From: CAWFFV01 sp963814985
GTDB lineage: Bacteria; Chloroflexota; Ktedonobacteria; Ktedonobacterales; Ktedonobacteraceae
Direction of reading: 5' to 3'
Assembly (NCBI GenBank): GCA_963814985.1
Contig: CAWFFV010000017.1
Location: forward strand, 1-29,887
DNA: 29,887 nucleotides
In this document: positions 18,115 through 26,678 of the stretch, piece after piece
Numbering within the stretch: the stretch's first letter is position 1
How the letters are laid out: each line of letters starts with the position of its first letter
Made by a program: the position numbers and the translations under genes
Notes under the pieces: generated by a model
Told to the model about the DNA's origin: nothing
Databases searched by the model: none
What the model saw: the letters and a program-made list of their open reading frames with translations, nothing else

Positions 18115-18172
18115 CCACGTCGAGATAACGTCAACATGGCACTGACAGGCCGATCGGGTAAAATATACAAGC
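18115..18172 (+). repeat. dispersed repeat copy B
   Basis: This segment shares CCACGTC, GAGATAAC, GCACTGACAGGCCG and ATATACAAG in order with 12384-12461. The copies differ by short gaps. Both lie in non-coding DNA. Confidence 0.4.
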
Positions 18173-18185
18173 CATAGTTATCTTC

Positions 18186-18233
18186 TCTCAATATTCGCTC
18201 AAGAAAGTCGCTGCATTTCTCAATATTCGCTCA
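18186..18233. promoter_or_regulatory. 16-bp direct repeats at a 32-bp pitch, candidate operator
   Basis: TCTCAATATTCGCTCA occurs exactly at 18186-18201 and 18218-18233. The 32-bp offset is about three helical turns, so a regulator could bind both copies on one DNA face. The pair is about 265 bp upstream of the antiporter start. An 11-bp repeat pair at 27013-27055 has the same pitch but a different sequence. Confidence 0.4.
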
Positions 18234-18496
18234 GAAGAAATATGGATGTTTGTATATTTTGCACAAATCTCTTGACAGAATATCAGCTAATTTCACCGTG
18301 AACGAAATGCACTAATTTCTCTATACTACTCTTAGCAGAAGAATACAGATTGAGTTCATCAGTGATGATATATCAATCTCTCATGGGAGAATGCGAAGAG
18401 ATTTCTCGCAGAGCGTTTCCATGTACTCATAGCTGAGTAATTTGTTGCCATCCTGCAATGGGAAACTCTAATGAAGAGAGATGGAGCGCTTTCATC

Positions 18497-19759
18497 ATGT
18501 CTGCTAGCACATTTCTTGTTTTAATGGCATGTCTTCTTATTGCAGCTAAATTCGCAGGGGGGCTTTGCCAACGTGCGGGAATTCCCTCTGTCGTGGGACA
18601 GCTACTCGTTGGGGTACTTGCTGGGCCATCTCTGCTTGGCTGGGTTCATCCCAAGTCCACACTGAACTCTTTTGCTACCATCGGGGTTATTATGCTCATG
18701 TTTATCGCAGGCCTTGAGACAGACATGAAGCAAATGCGGCAAGTCGGACGCGTGGCATTTATCTCCGCAGTTCTCGGAGTGATCCTCCCGTTTGTGGCAG
18801 GCGCTACCTTTGCATATGCTCTTGGGTATACACTTCCGATGTGCCTTTTCCTTGGAACGTTGCTCACGGCTACCAGCGTCAGCATTTCTGCTCAAACATT
18901 GAAAGATCTGGGAAAGCTGACCACCAAAGAAGGGACAACCATTCTGGGTGCTGCCGTGATTGATGATGTGCTTGGTCTCATTGTGCTTTCGATGATCCTT
19001 GCCTTTACCCTGGGGCAGAACCCCACATGGGGCATTCTTAAGATGCTTCTGTACTTCCCCATTGCCTATATCATCGGTCACTACGGCTTCCCTATTCTCT
19101 CGCGCTGGCTCCCACGGCTCCTGGCGCTGGAAGCTCGTATTGGTCTGATCCTTGCCCTGATCCTGCTCTATGCCTGGTCCGCCGAAACGTTGGGCAACGT
19201 CGCGGCTATCACCGGAGCATATATTGCAGGCATTCTGGTCAGTCGTACGGAAATGCGAGAGTGGGTTCATGATGGTCTCTCAAAGATTGGCTATTCACTC
19301 TTTATTCCCATCTTCTTTGTGTATGTTGGCATTGAAGCGAACTTCCATAACGTCGGACAAGTTGCACTCATTCCAATGATCAGCTTTATTGTCATTGCGA
19401 TAGCAACAAAGGTTATTGGTTGTGGCTGTGGAGCACTGGTCTGCCGTTTCCGACCTCTGGAAGCATTGACGGTGGGAGTAGGCATGATTTCACGTGGTGA
19501 AGTAGCGCTGATTACGGCGACCATCGGTCTACAAGCAGGACTGCTTACCACATCGCTCTTTGCTGTTGTGATCCTTATCACGTTGGTTACGACGCTGGTC
19601 ACACCTCTCCTCCTCAAACTTGTCTATCTGATACCAGCACCTGGGTCACTGAAATTGCGCCATATGACCGATCTGCCTGACATCGTTGATGAGATTGTCG
19701 AACATATCGTACCTGGCGAAGAAATACGACCTGTGCAGGAGGGAAGTCATGTCTCTTGA
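18497..19759 (+). CDS. CPA2-family monovalent cation/proton antiporter
   Basis: This 420-aa protein has about 12-13 membrane helices covering nearly its whole length. It shows the CPA2 pattern: LLVGVLAGPSLLG at 36-48, FIAGLETD at 69-76, ATSVSISAQTLKDLGK at 125-140 in the unwound helix, and the ion-binding pair Asp156-Asp157 in AAVIDDVLGLI. The double Asp is typical of electrogenic Na+/H+ members such as NapA. The soluble C-terminus is short and acidic, without a TrkA-N/RCK domain. A longer start at 18458 exists, but the ATG at 18497 has ATGGAG upstream and begins at the first helix. The 3' end overlaps the TPR gene by 11 bases, indicating an operon. Ion selectivity (Na+ or K+) cannot be decided here. 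Confidence 0.88.
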   Translation: MSASTFLVLMACLLIAAKFAGGLCQRAGIPSVVGQLLVGVLAGPSLLGWVHPKSTLNSFATIGVIMLMFIAGLETDMKQMRQVGRVAFISAVLGVILPFVAGATFAYALGYTLPMCLFLGTLLTATSVSISAQTLKDLGKLTTKEGTTILGAAVIDDVLGLIVLSMILAFTLGQNPTWGILKMLLYFPIAYIIGHYGFPILSRWLPRLLALEARIGLILALILLYAWSAETLGNVAAITGAYIAGILVSRTEMREWVHDGLSKIGYSLFIPIFFVYVGIEANFHNVGQVALIPMISFIVIAIATKVIGCGCGALVCRFRPLEALTVGVGMISRGEVALITATIGLQAGLLTTSLFAVVILITLVTTLVTPLLLKLVYLIPAPGSLKLRHMTDLPDIVDEIVEHIVPGEEIRPVQEGSHVS

Positions 19760-20330
19760 TCTGTACGCCGATTTGCTCGACAAAGGGTATGCCTGCCTGC
19801 GTCGTGGTGATCCTGATGCGGCACAGAGTCGCTTTCAACATGCCATAACAAGCGAACCTGTGCGTCCCCAAGGATACTTTGCTCTGGCGCAGGTCTATCT
19901 GGAGCAGGGATTAAAGGATGATGTAAAACAAGCTCTGGAGCAGGCATTAGAGAAAGATCCTACTTATACCCCGGCAAGGGCCTATCTCGGCATTGAGTTG
20001 TTAAAACAATATGATCTTGATGGAGCACAACAAGTTCTCGATCAGGCTTTCCGTGATGAACCCACGAATTTACTTGTCCATATTAAATATGCCGAATACT
20101 ACTACCGTTTAGGTTTTTATCATCGCTCAGTTGAGTGGCTTGAGCGAGGTTTAAAGGGGCCACATGGGGCTAACGAGCACATTGTGGCTATAGCACGAAA
20201 ATTTCTGACGGAGTGCCGTCAGAAGAGTAAAAACCTGATTCTCCGTGAGCCACCTGACCCGCGCCGTTTGCTTCGTCTCTTTGATCGCTTACGGCCAGCG
20301 CTGGCTAAGCAGAAACGTACAGCGGAATAG
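19749..20330 (+). CDS. TPR-repeat protein
   Basis: The 193-aa soluble protein has an AGGAGG ribosome binding site (19738-19743) inside the antiporter gene and starts 11 bases before that gene's end, so translation is probably coupled. Three to four tetratricopeptide repeats span about residues 8-150, with repeating patterns such as GDPDAAQSRFQHAI, LAQVYLEQG and VKQALEQALEKDPTY. The C-terminal 40 residues are basic (REPPDPRRLLRLFDRLRPAL). There is no signal peptide. TPRs bind partner proteins; its place between an antiporter and an ammonium transporter suggests an accessory or regulatory role there, which is inference. Confidence 0.8.
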   Translation: MSLDLYADLLDKGYACLRRGDPDAAQSRFQHAITSEPVRPQGYFALAQVYLEQGLKDDVKQALEQALEKDPTYTPARAYLGIELLKQYDLDGAQQVLDQAFRDEPTNLLVHIKYAEYYYRLGFYHRSVEWLERGLKGPHGANEHIVAIARKFLTECRQKSKNLILREPPDPRRLLRLFDRLRPALAKQKRTAE

Positions 20331-20377
20331 GGTAAGTTCAGCTAAATTTAATCTCTCTCTAGTGAAAGGATGTTTCC

Positions 20378-22483
20378 ATGCCCGTTTGGTTATTAACCGG
20401 TTGTTGTCTCATGCTGATGTTAGTACGTATTGGTCTCCCGTTTGGCATTCAGGCTGAAGGAAGAAGAGTTGCACGGGTAAGCCTCACCTTTCGAGAACGC
20501 CTTTTGTTGCATCGTACAAACATGTACGCACTGGGAGCAATCCTTGTCCTGAGTTCCCTTGGCAAGTGGTTCTCGTTGCCCGTTGAAATTGCACTTATTC
20601 TGGTTGCTCTGGCAATTGTCAATCTTCCTATGCGCTATGAGTTTACCAGCGAAGGTATTGCATGTAATAATGTGCTCTTCCGACGCTGGAAAGAGTTTGC
20701 ATATGTGGGGGTACATGGTGCTCGCCTGACGCTGATGCCGCGCAAGGGTTATACTCCCTTGCGGTTGGTCGTGCAGACATCTCGTCAGAAGGAAGTCCTG
20801 CCACATTTTCAGCAATTTTTACAGATCCGTCGTGAGGCAGCACCTCCACTCGCTATCCTCAATTGGCTGCGCCAGCGTATTCCCGCACTTATCCTCACCA
20901 GTCTTCTTATCTTTACTGTCGGAATTGTGCTCAGTAGTTGCGGTGAAGGTCCTGACACCAGTGGCTTGAACTCTGCTTCCCAGAGCAATCTGACGGCTGT
21001 TTCGGCAAACGGCACACCAACGTCACAGAAGGATCTGAACACAGCAAAGCAGAATGAGCCTTTTGCCTACAATCTGGCACTTCTGGTTGACGAGAATCGG
21101 CTCGGTATCAACTTCACATGGACACTTGTCACTGGTTATCTGGTGATGTTCATGCAGGCGGGCTTTGCGCTTGTCGAAACAGGACTCTGCCGCGCGAAAA
21201 ATGCTGGTCATACCATTGGTATGAACTTCATGGTCTATGGCCTTGGTATGATTGGCTACTTCATTGCAGGCTTTGCCTTCCAGTTTGGTGGGATTGGTCT
21301 GATCGGAGTACCAAACCTCGGCGGTCTGGCGGCACTGAATCATGAACTGGCGATCCCAATAGGTGGCACCAACTGGGGTATTATCGGCTACAAGGGTTTC
21401 TTCCTCTCGGATGGCAGCTATGATGTAGGGATAGCCGTAATGTTCCTCTTCCAGATGGTCTTCATGGACACAACTGCCACGATCCCCACAGGAGCAATGG
21501 CCGAGCGCTGGAAGTGGTCTGCTTTCTGCGTTTACTCTCTCTTCGTTTCAACACTGGTCTATCCTGTCTTTGGCAACTGGGCCTGGGGTGGTGGTTGGCT
21601 CTCGCAGTTGGGCGCGATTGGCCTTGGCAAAGGCTACATTGACTTTGCGGGTAGCGGGGTCGTTCACGCTGTTGGTGGCTGGTGTGCGCTGGCTGGAGCA
21701 ATAGTGCTTGGTCCTCGTCTGGGGAAGTACAATCGTGATGGGAGTTCTAACACGATCCCCGGCCATAATATGGTACTTGCAATGACCGGTTGTTTCATTC
21801 TGGCCTTTGGTTGGTTTGGTTTCAACCCCGGCAGCACACTGGGCGCGTCTGCCAATGGGAATTTGCGTATCGGCCTCGTCGCTGTCGATACTATGCTCGC
21901 AGGTGCCTTTGGTTCCGTTGTCGCGATGGTTTATACCTGGCTGACAGGCGCAAAGAAACCCGATGTTGGCATGATGGGCAACGGACTCCTGGCTGGTCTG
22001 GTAGCGATCACTGCGCCAAGTGGCTATGTCAGCCCAGTTTCAGCTTGTATCATTGGGAGCGTTGCAGGTTTCCTCGTTGTTGTAGCGGCAGGCTTCATCG
22101 ATAAAGTGCTCAAGATTGACGACCCCGTTGGTGCTATTGCGGTTCATGGCGTCAATGGCTTGTGGGGACAACTCTCAGTCGGTCTCTTTGCTGATGGACT
22201 CGCTAACTATGGTGGCCTACAGGTCAAAGGCCTCTTCTTTGGTGATGCCAGTCAGCTAGCAGCACAGGCAATTGGTGCCGTAGCCTGCTTCGTCTATGTC
22301 TTTGGTATCTCGTGGATCTTCTTTGTGCTCTACAAGAAGCTCTTTGGCTTGCGTGTTTCCGCCGAAACAGAATTGGCTGGCCTCGATATTCCAGAGATGG
22401 GTGCCCTTGGTTATAGTCCTGATGCCGAACCATATCGCCTTCCTCAACCAGAAGGCCCTTCGATAGCTCTTAGCGCCGAATAG
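20378..22483 (+). CDS. amt: ammonium transporter (Amt) with an extended N-terminal membrane/PH-like module
   Basis: The ORF encodes 701 aa; a normal Amt has about 400-450. From about residue 230 onward it is a full Amt: ETGLCRAKNAGHTIGMNF, FMDTTATIPTGAMAERW, the channel twin histidines His430 (GVVHAVGGW) and His590 (AVHGVNGLWG), and a short cytosolic tail. The first ~165 residues hold two to three hydrophobic helices, then a compact soluble stretch, about 85-150, that looks like a bacterial PH-type domain (RYEFTSEGI then LRLVVQTSRQKEVLPHF). A second hydrophobic helix ends in a lipobox-like LSSC188. I found no in-frame start with a ribosome binding site between the modules, so a fusion is the simplest reading. 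AAAGGATG precedes the ATG. It starts 47 bp after the TPR gene. Confidence 0.88.
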   Translation: MPVWLLTGCCLMLMLVRIGLPFGIQAEGRRVARVSLTFRERLLLHRTNMYALGAILVLSSLGKWFSLPVEIALILVALAIVNLPMRYEFTSEGIACNNVLFRRWKEFAYVGVHGARLTLMPRKGYTPLRLVVQTSRQKEVLPHFQQFLQIRREAAPPLAILNWLRQRIPALILTSLLIFTVGIVLSSCGEGPDTSGLNSASQSNLTAVSANGTPTSQKDLNTAKQNEPFAYNLALLVDENRLGINFTWTLVTGYLVMFMQAGFALVETGLCRAKNAGHTIGMNFMVYGLGMIGYFIAGFAFQFGGIGLIGVPNLGGLAALNHELAIPIGGTNWGIIGYKGFFLSDGSYDVGIAVMFLFQMVFMDTTATIPTGAMAERWKWSAFCVYSLFVSTLVYPVFGNWAWGGGWLSQLGAIGLGKGYIDFAGSGVVHAVGGWCALAGAIVLGPRLGKYNRDGSSNTIPGHNMVLAMTGCFILAFGWFGFNPGSTLGASANGNLRIGLVAVDTMLAGAFGSVVAMVYTWLTGAKKPDVGMMGNGLLAGLVAITAPSGYVSPVSACIIGSVAGFLVVVAAGFIDKVLKIDDPVGAIAVHGVNGLWGQLSVGLFADGLANYGGLQVKGLFFGDASQLAAQAIGAVACFVYVFGISWIFFVLYKKLFGLRVSAETELAGLDIPEMGALGYSPDAEPYRLPQPEGPSIALSAE

Positions 22484-22521
22484 CACACTTCAACAGTGCA
22501 TTGCCATCGCTGAAAATGTTG

Positions 22522-22565
22522 CGCCCTTCAGATCTGTTTGATCATGAAGGGCGTATCTTTTTCCT
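22522..22565 (+). terminator. intrinsic terminator of the antiporter-TPR-Amt operon
   Basis: CGCCCTTCA (22522-22530) pairs with TGAAGGGCG (22545-22553), the loop holds two GATC copies, and TATCTTTTTCC follows. It lies 39 bp after the amt stop and before the HNH start. Confidence 0.85.
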
Positions 22566-22603
22566 CACCAGTAGAAGTTTTCTCCAGGGAAAGGATGATC
22601 TTC

Positions 22604-23191
22604 ATGAGACCTCAGAATATACAAGTCTTGTTTCGAGTTGCGCAATGGACAATGGAGAACAAACGCAAGACAGTGAAAATAATTCGAGAGCTTTCTGAGA
22701 CAGAAGAAAACTATTTGATAATTATTAGGGAAATAGATAGGGTAAATACACATTTGGAGAAATCAAAAGCAATTAACGCAGAAGCAACATTGACGCTCAT
22801 TGATTGGCTGACAACGCTCGAATATTTTCAGTGGCAGTGCGCTTACTGTGCATCAAAACCTTTTCAGGTCATGAGTCATTTTATTCCGTTGCCACGAGGA
22901 GGAACGACGCCAGATAATTGCGTACCTTCATGTTATAGCTGCAAAACATATGGGAAAACAGAGAATATGCGTCTGCAAGCGTATCTTGTAAGCAGGAAAC
23001 ACAGAACTGAGGCGACTGAGAAAGAGGGAGGGAGATACCACCAGTGCTCTCCTCATTACAAATACAACGAGGCCATCACCAGATTAAATGTCAGGGCTCG
23101 TGAATTCTTGCTGAGGGTCTTTGGGGAAGCTAAGAAGTCACAAGCTAGACGAGGCAGGGAGACAAAATGGTGTCTGGTAGCGTCAATCTGA
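22604..23191 (+). CDS. HNH endonuclease family protein
   Basis: This is a 195-aa protein with an alpha-helical, charged N-terminus (residues 1-70) and an HNH/zinc module at 79-113: C79-x2-C82, SHFIPLPRGG with His92, Asn105 and C110-x2-C113. In usual HNH motifs the catalytic His follows Asp (DH); here it follows Ser. The zinc cysteines are intact. The frame is open further upstream, but those starts lie in the amt terminator; GGGAAAGGA precedes 22604 at good spacing. It is convergent with the small membrane gene. It could be a stand-alone mobile or defence-type nuclease. No methylase or intron boundary is seen nearby. Confidence 0.75.
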   Translation: MRPQNIQVLFRVAQWTMENKRKTVKIIRELSETEENYLIIIREIDRVNTHLEKSKAINAEATLTLIDWLTTLEYFQWQCAYCASKPFQVMSHFIPLPRGGTTPDNCVPSCYSCKTYGKTENMRLQAYLVSRKHRTEATEKEGGRYHQCSPHYKYNEAITRLNVRAREFLLRVFGEAKKSQARRGRETKWCLVASI

Positions 23192-23279
23192 GAGGAACGA
23201 CGCTGATGAATAAGGGGGAACACAGGGCCGTTTTCCCTCCAGATGCATCGAGATCCACCAGAAAACCTTGAGAGTTGCG

Positions 23280-23558
23280 TTACCCCTTTTGCTGATCGTC
23301 CTCCTTCTCATCTTTCAAGGATGGAGTCCTGGCCGAATGCGCAACGAGTCCAAGAAAGAGGGGCATGGCGACCACTCCTGACACGAGAACAAACAAAAAC
23401 ACCTGTGCTTGTGTGAGTGATGGATGTCTCCAGAGCAGAACGGCGAGCAAAGCGAGTTCACAAAGGAGCATTCCTGCACTCACAACAAGATAGGCAAATT
23501 GAAATTCTCGATGAATGTCTTGATGTTGGCTTTGTTCAAAGCTCTTTCTTCTGGTCAT
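23280..23558 (-). CDS. small two-helix membrane protein downstream of CPA1 antiporter
   Basis: The 92-aa product has a polar N-terminus (MTRRKSFEQSQHQDIHREF), two hydrophobic helices (about 21-43 and 51-72) and a very charged C-terminus (KDEKEDDQQKG). GAGAGGA precedes the ATG. It follows the antiporter gene on the same strand after 52 bp, so it probably belongs to its transcript. I do not recognise the family. Confidence 0.6.
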   Translation of the reverse strand: MTRRKSFEQSQHQDIHREFQFAYLVVSAGMLLCELALLAVLLWRHPSLTQAQVFLFVLVSGVVAMPLFLGLVAHSARTPSLKDEKEDDQQKG

Positions 23559-23610
23559 TCTATTCCTCTCTACAATAGGGGATTGCAGTCATGTGCTAGA
23601 GGGGACAGGA

Positions 23611-24928
23611 TCAGAATTCTTTTTCTTTCTTGCTCCAAGCGGGTAACAGCACTCGTAATCCGATACCTTGTCCTAACAGGGTGATTAGCACCACACCATA
23701 CACAATGCCTTCTAACAGTCCACGATCTGGAAAAGTGACAGGGACGCTTAATACCAATGCTACAGAGAGTGCTCCCCGTAATCCCGAAAGCAGAAGGACA
23801 GGACGCCAACTGCGAGGGAGAGGTTGGAGGCGCGAGAAGAGAGAGGACGCCTTTGCTGTCTGGTTTCGAGTGATCCTCCGCACGAAGCCATCATGCAATG
23901 GGAAGAGGGTATAAATCATCGTCGCTCGACCAAGAAACACTCCTACAAGCGCCAGACCAATGCCAGCAGATGCCGAAAGGAGAGAACTTGCGCCAATTTG
24001 GATACCCAGAATGAGGAAGAGGAAAGAGTTGGCAACATAGCCCAGAAACTCCCAGACATCATGAGATGATTGACGGGCTCGCTCTGAGAGCCCTGTTTGT
24101 CGTCCATAGCTTCCCAGAACGAGTCCAGCTCCCACCACTGCAAGCAATCCTGACGTATGCAGAACGATTTCCCAGCAGGTAGACCCCGTAGGCCACACTC
24201 ATCGTGACTGTCATTTCAATCAGATGATCATTCACTAAGCGCAACAGGCGGGCCACGACGATGCCGACACCAATTCCAAGTGCCAGTCCGCCAAGCATCA
24301 ACCAGAGAACCTCCAAAACGATTATCCAAAAGGAAGGAGGGGCTACCTCAGTTCCTCCAAGTGAGACAAGCAACAACCCAAGCACGATTTCAAAGATGGC
24401 CGCTCCTACTCCATCATTGAACAAGCTTTCTCCTTCCACAATAGTGCGAAGACGATCGGAGAGGCCCATTTGACGCAGGAGCGCGAGAACCGCGATGGGA
24501 TCTGTTGGAGAGATGATGGCTCCCAGCAACAGGACGAGCAACCAGGGAAGTCCCAAGGTCCAGTGGAGAAGCACAGCCACAATCAGGACCGAGAGGAGCA
24601 GACCTGGCACGGCGAGCAAAAGGACGGCAAGCCAATTTGCCGTCAGTTGCTGCACATCGACACTCCAGGCTCCTTCAAACAGCAATACTGGAAGGAAGAG
24701 GAACAGAACCACATCTGGGTTCAAACGAAGATCTGGGAGAAGCGGAGAAACCCCAATGATGAGGCCAACGACTACTAAGACAAGCGTGTAGGGCAGGCGT
24801 AAGGGTCGCGAAATAAGTGCAACTATCAGAGTGACAACTAACAGCAGGACCAAGAGTTGGATATTTTGCTGGGTATCATTTCCAGCTCCCATGAGACTCA
24901 CCATAGAAAGAAGGACTGATTGTTGCAT
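23611..24928 (-). pseudogene. CPA1-family Na+/H+ antiporter, frameshifted
   Basis: The gene reads from an ATG at 24928 (AAAGGAG upstream) through the NhaP-type motifs LFLPVLLFEGAWSVD, GAIISPTDPIAVLALL and IVEGESLFNDGVGAAIF. At about 24165-24178 the frame breaks in VAYGVYLLG. The protein continues in another frame as EIVLHTSGLLAVVGAGLVLG, then FLILGIQIGAS and SGLRGALSVALVLSVP, to 23611. Restoring one G in CTGGGAAATC reconnects both parts to about 439 aa, a normal CPA1 length. As it stands only the first half would be made, lacking the last helices. The family exchanges Na+ (or K+) for H+. A 1-base sequencing error cannot be excluded. Confidence 0.85.
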
Positions 24929-25199
24929 GAAGACTCCTTTTGTACACCAAAAAGCACCGCGATCTGCCGACCAGGCTTCCCAACGCCCCATATGCAGAGA
25001 GTGTATCATGCAATGGCTTGCAGCAACAAGAGCAGTGTTAGACTACAAGCAATATTCACTACACCTGATGGAGTGCCTACTTTCTGGCAATGCACACTCC
25101 CAGTTTGCCGTAAATTGACCCGTAGCCCAAAAACGTGCGATGCTAAAAAAGAAGGTTCTGGATTTCTGACCACACTCCTGGCCACTTGGAGGAAAGACG

Positions 25200-25277
25200 A
25201 TGCCAAAAATTGTTGATACGCATATGCGTAAGGCGACCAAACAACATATCTTGCACGAAGCTGCTCGCGCATTGTAA
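25200..25277 (+). pseudogene. TetR/AcrR-type regulator, N-terminal stub
   Basis: After a GGAGGAAA ribosome binding site the frame reads MPKIVDTHMRKATKQHILHE and AARAL, then stops after 25 codons. It matches the first helix of TetR-family DNA-binding domains (K-x-x-I-L-x-x-A-x-x-L-F). The helix-turn-helix and ligand domain are gone. It is divergent from the CPA1 antiporter, so it may once have regulated it. Confidence 0.45.
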
Positions 25278-25399
25278 CTACTCAGATGCCAAGCGAGGAG
25301 GAAGGAGAGGAGAACTGACAATGGCAGAACGCAAGGCAGCCAAAAGGTGAACACCTTGCTTCTGCCGGGTAGGCCGCTGGCGAGGAACGCGATGCGCCC

Positions 25400-25418
25400 T
25401 TCCCCATCGCATGGGGAA
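25400..25418. other. perfect hairpin between the TetR stub and the WD40 gene
   Basis: TTCCCCAT (25400-25407) and ATGGGGAA (25411-25418) form an 8-bp stem with a CGC loop. No T-run follows on either strand. It lies just beyond the 3' end of the WD40 gene. Confidence 0.35.
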
Positions 25419-25457
25419 TCCGAGTAGTTACAACAAAAGGCTGAAGGAAGGCCTGTA

Positions 25458-26678
25458 TTACATCAAATTCCAAATTGTCACCGTATTCCCTGATGCGGTT
25501 GCTAGCCGGTTGCCTTCTGGCGACCATGCAATGCTCAAAATGGGGATACCCTGTTGGACAGTAAGCAAAGGCTGCTGATTGTGCCCTGGATACCAGACCG
25601 ACAATGTACCATCATCAGCCCCAACAGCCAGGAAACGAGCGTCGGGAGACCATGCTAGCGTCCGTGCAATACTCCGGGCTGTCTGTAAACGCTGCGGTTC
25701 ATCAATACATTGTCCATTATTTTGCATCTGACATGTTAACCCATTCCACAGACGGACTACTCCATCATCACCTCCAACAGCAAGCTGTGCAGGCCTGCAG
25801 GAGCAAAAGCCGCAGTTCGCAGAGGCTGCATCATATCCTGGTAGAAATCCATGTATTTCCTGAACGTTGGCAGAGTCCCACACCCGTACAACACGACCAT
25901 GAGAGGCTGATGCGACTGTTTGACCATACGCTGCCCAACTCACACCTTCAATGGCTGCCGTATGACGTACAAAGACCGCCTGCGCACGATAATTGACGGT
26001 ATCCCACACGATTGCCCGCGTATCCAGCCCACCAGAAACTACTTGCATCTGATTGTGCGGTGTCCATGCAAGGCTTGTTACGTTTGCCCTATGACGATGA
26101 TTGGCAGGACGGGCAATCATAGCCCCGGTCAGCGCATTGAAAAATGTGACATTATTACCCGAGCCAGTAACAATGCGTTGCCCATCAGTGCCCATACTAG
26201 CGCTCGCACGGAATCGGGATGTGGAATGGTCTGACGGAGAACATTATCAGTTCCCCAAATCAGCAACTGCGTATCATCAGCTCCGCTTGCGAGCGTCTTC
26301 CCATCGACCGACCAGGAGACACTCCGTACCACCCCCTGATGCTGGGTAGGAAAGGACAGGCTTGGCCATTGTGGGAAGCAGAGGTTTCACCTGGGTTGGA
26401 GGCTGCACAATCGTTTGTTTCGGCGCTCCATTGGTTTTGGTGGGAAGAGATAGCAGATTCGTCAAGGCACCTGTCGTCAACGCATGATATGCTGCATAGC
26501 TAGCAGCAGTACCACCTACTCCTAATACAACACCGCCCAAGAGCAAGAATACACTACGCGGCCATTTGCGCCCTTCCTTATAACAGGCATAATAGCAGAC
26601 GTGTTTCCTCTTGCCTGGAGAGAAAATCCAGCTGAATCTGCGATTGTTCGCGACAGTGCAGAGACTGTTGTGGCACAT
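25458..26678 (-). pseudogene. membrane-anchored seven-blade WD40 propeller, frameshifted
   Basis: Reading across frames, the order is: a basic stretch and one TM helix (RKWPRSVFLLLGGVVLGVGG), a Pro/Thr/Lys linker, then seven WD-type repeats. These run from VVRSVSWSVDGKTLASGADD through NVTSLAWTPHNQMQVVSGG, VSWAAYGQTVASASHGR and TLAWSPDARFLAVGADDG to ILSIAWSPEGNRLATASG, ending IWNLM at 25458. Seven repeats make one complete beta-propeller. Breaks lie near 26345 (joining PTQHQG to the first repeat) and near 26185 (a lost C in WAPDGQR). In the fifth repeat a Cys-rich piece (ASANCGFCSC) reads as MQPLRTAAFAPAG one frame away, suggesting a compensating indel pair. The upstream ubiquitin-like module probably belonged to the same gene. 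Confidence 0.75.

Larger units (their letters stand above)
17731..18496. other. 766-bp intergenic region upstream of the antiporter operon
   Basis: No gene is seen. The region contains the palindromic element (17764-17909), a 12-bp palindrome ACGTTTAAACGT (18027-18038), dispersed repeat copy B (18115-18172), and two 16-bp direct repeats (18186-18233). TTGACA at about 18272 and TATACT at about 18320 are promoter-like hexamers but are not paired at a good spacing, so I do not call a promoter. Confidence 0.45.

Noticed and set aside
18186..18233. Direct repeats as a possible CRISPR array
   Set aside because: Only two 16-bp units with a 16-bp gap, and no cas genes; too short for a CRISPR.
18602..19270. 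222-aa - frame
   Set aside because: It lies wholly antisense to the conserved CPA2 antiporter.
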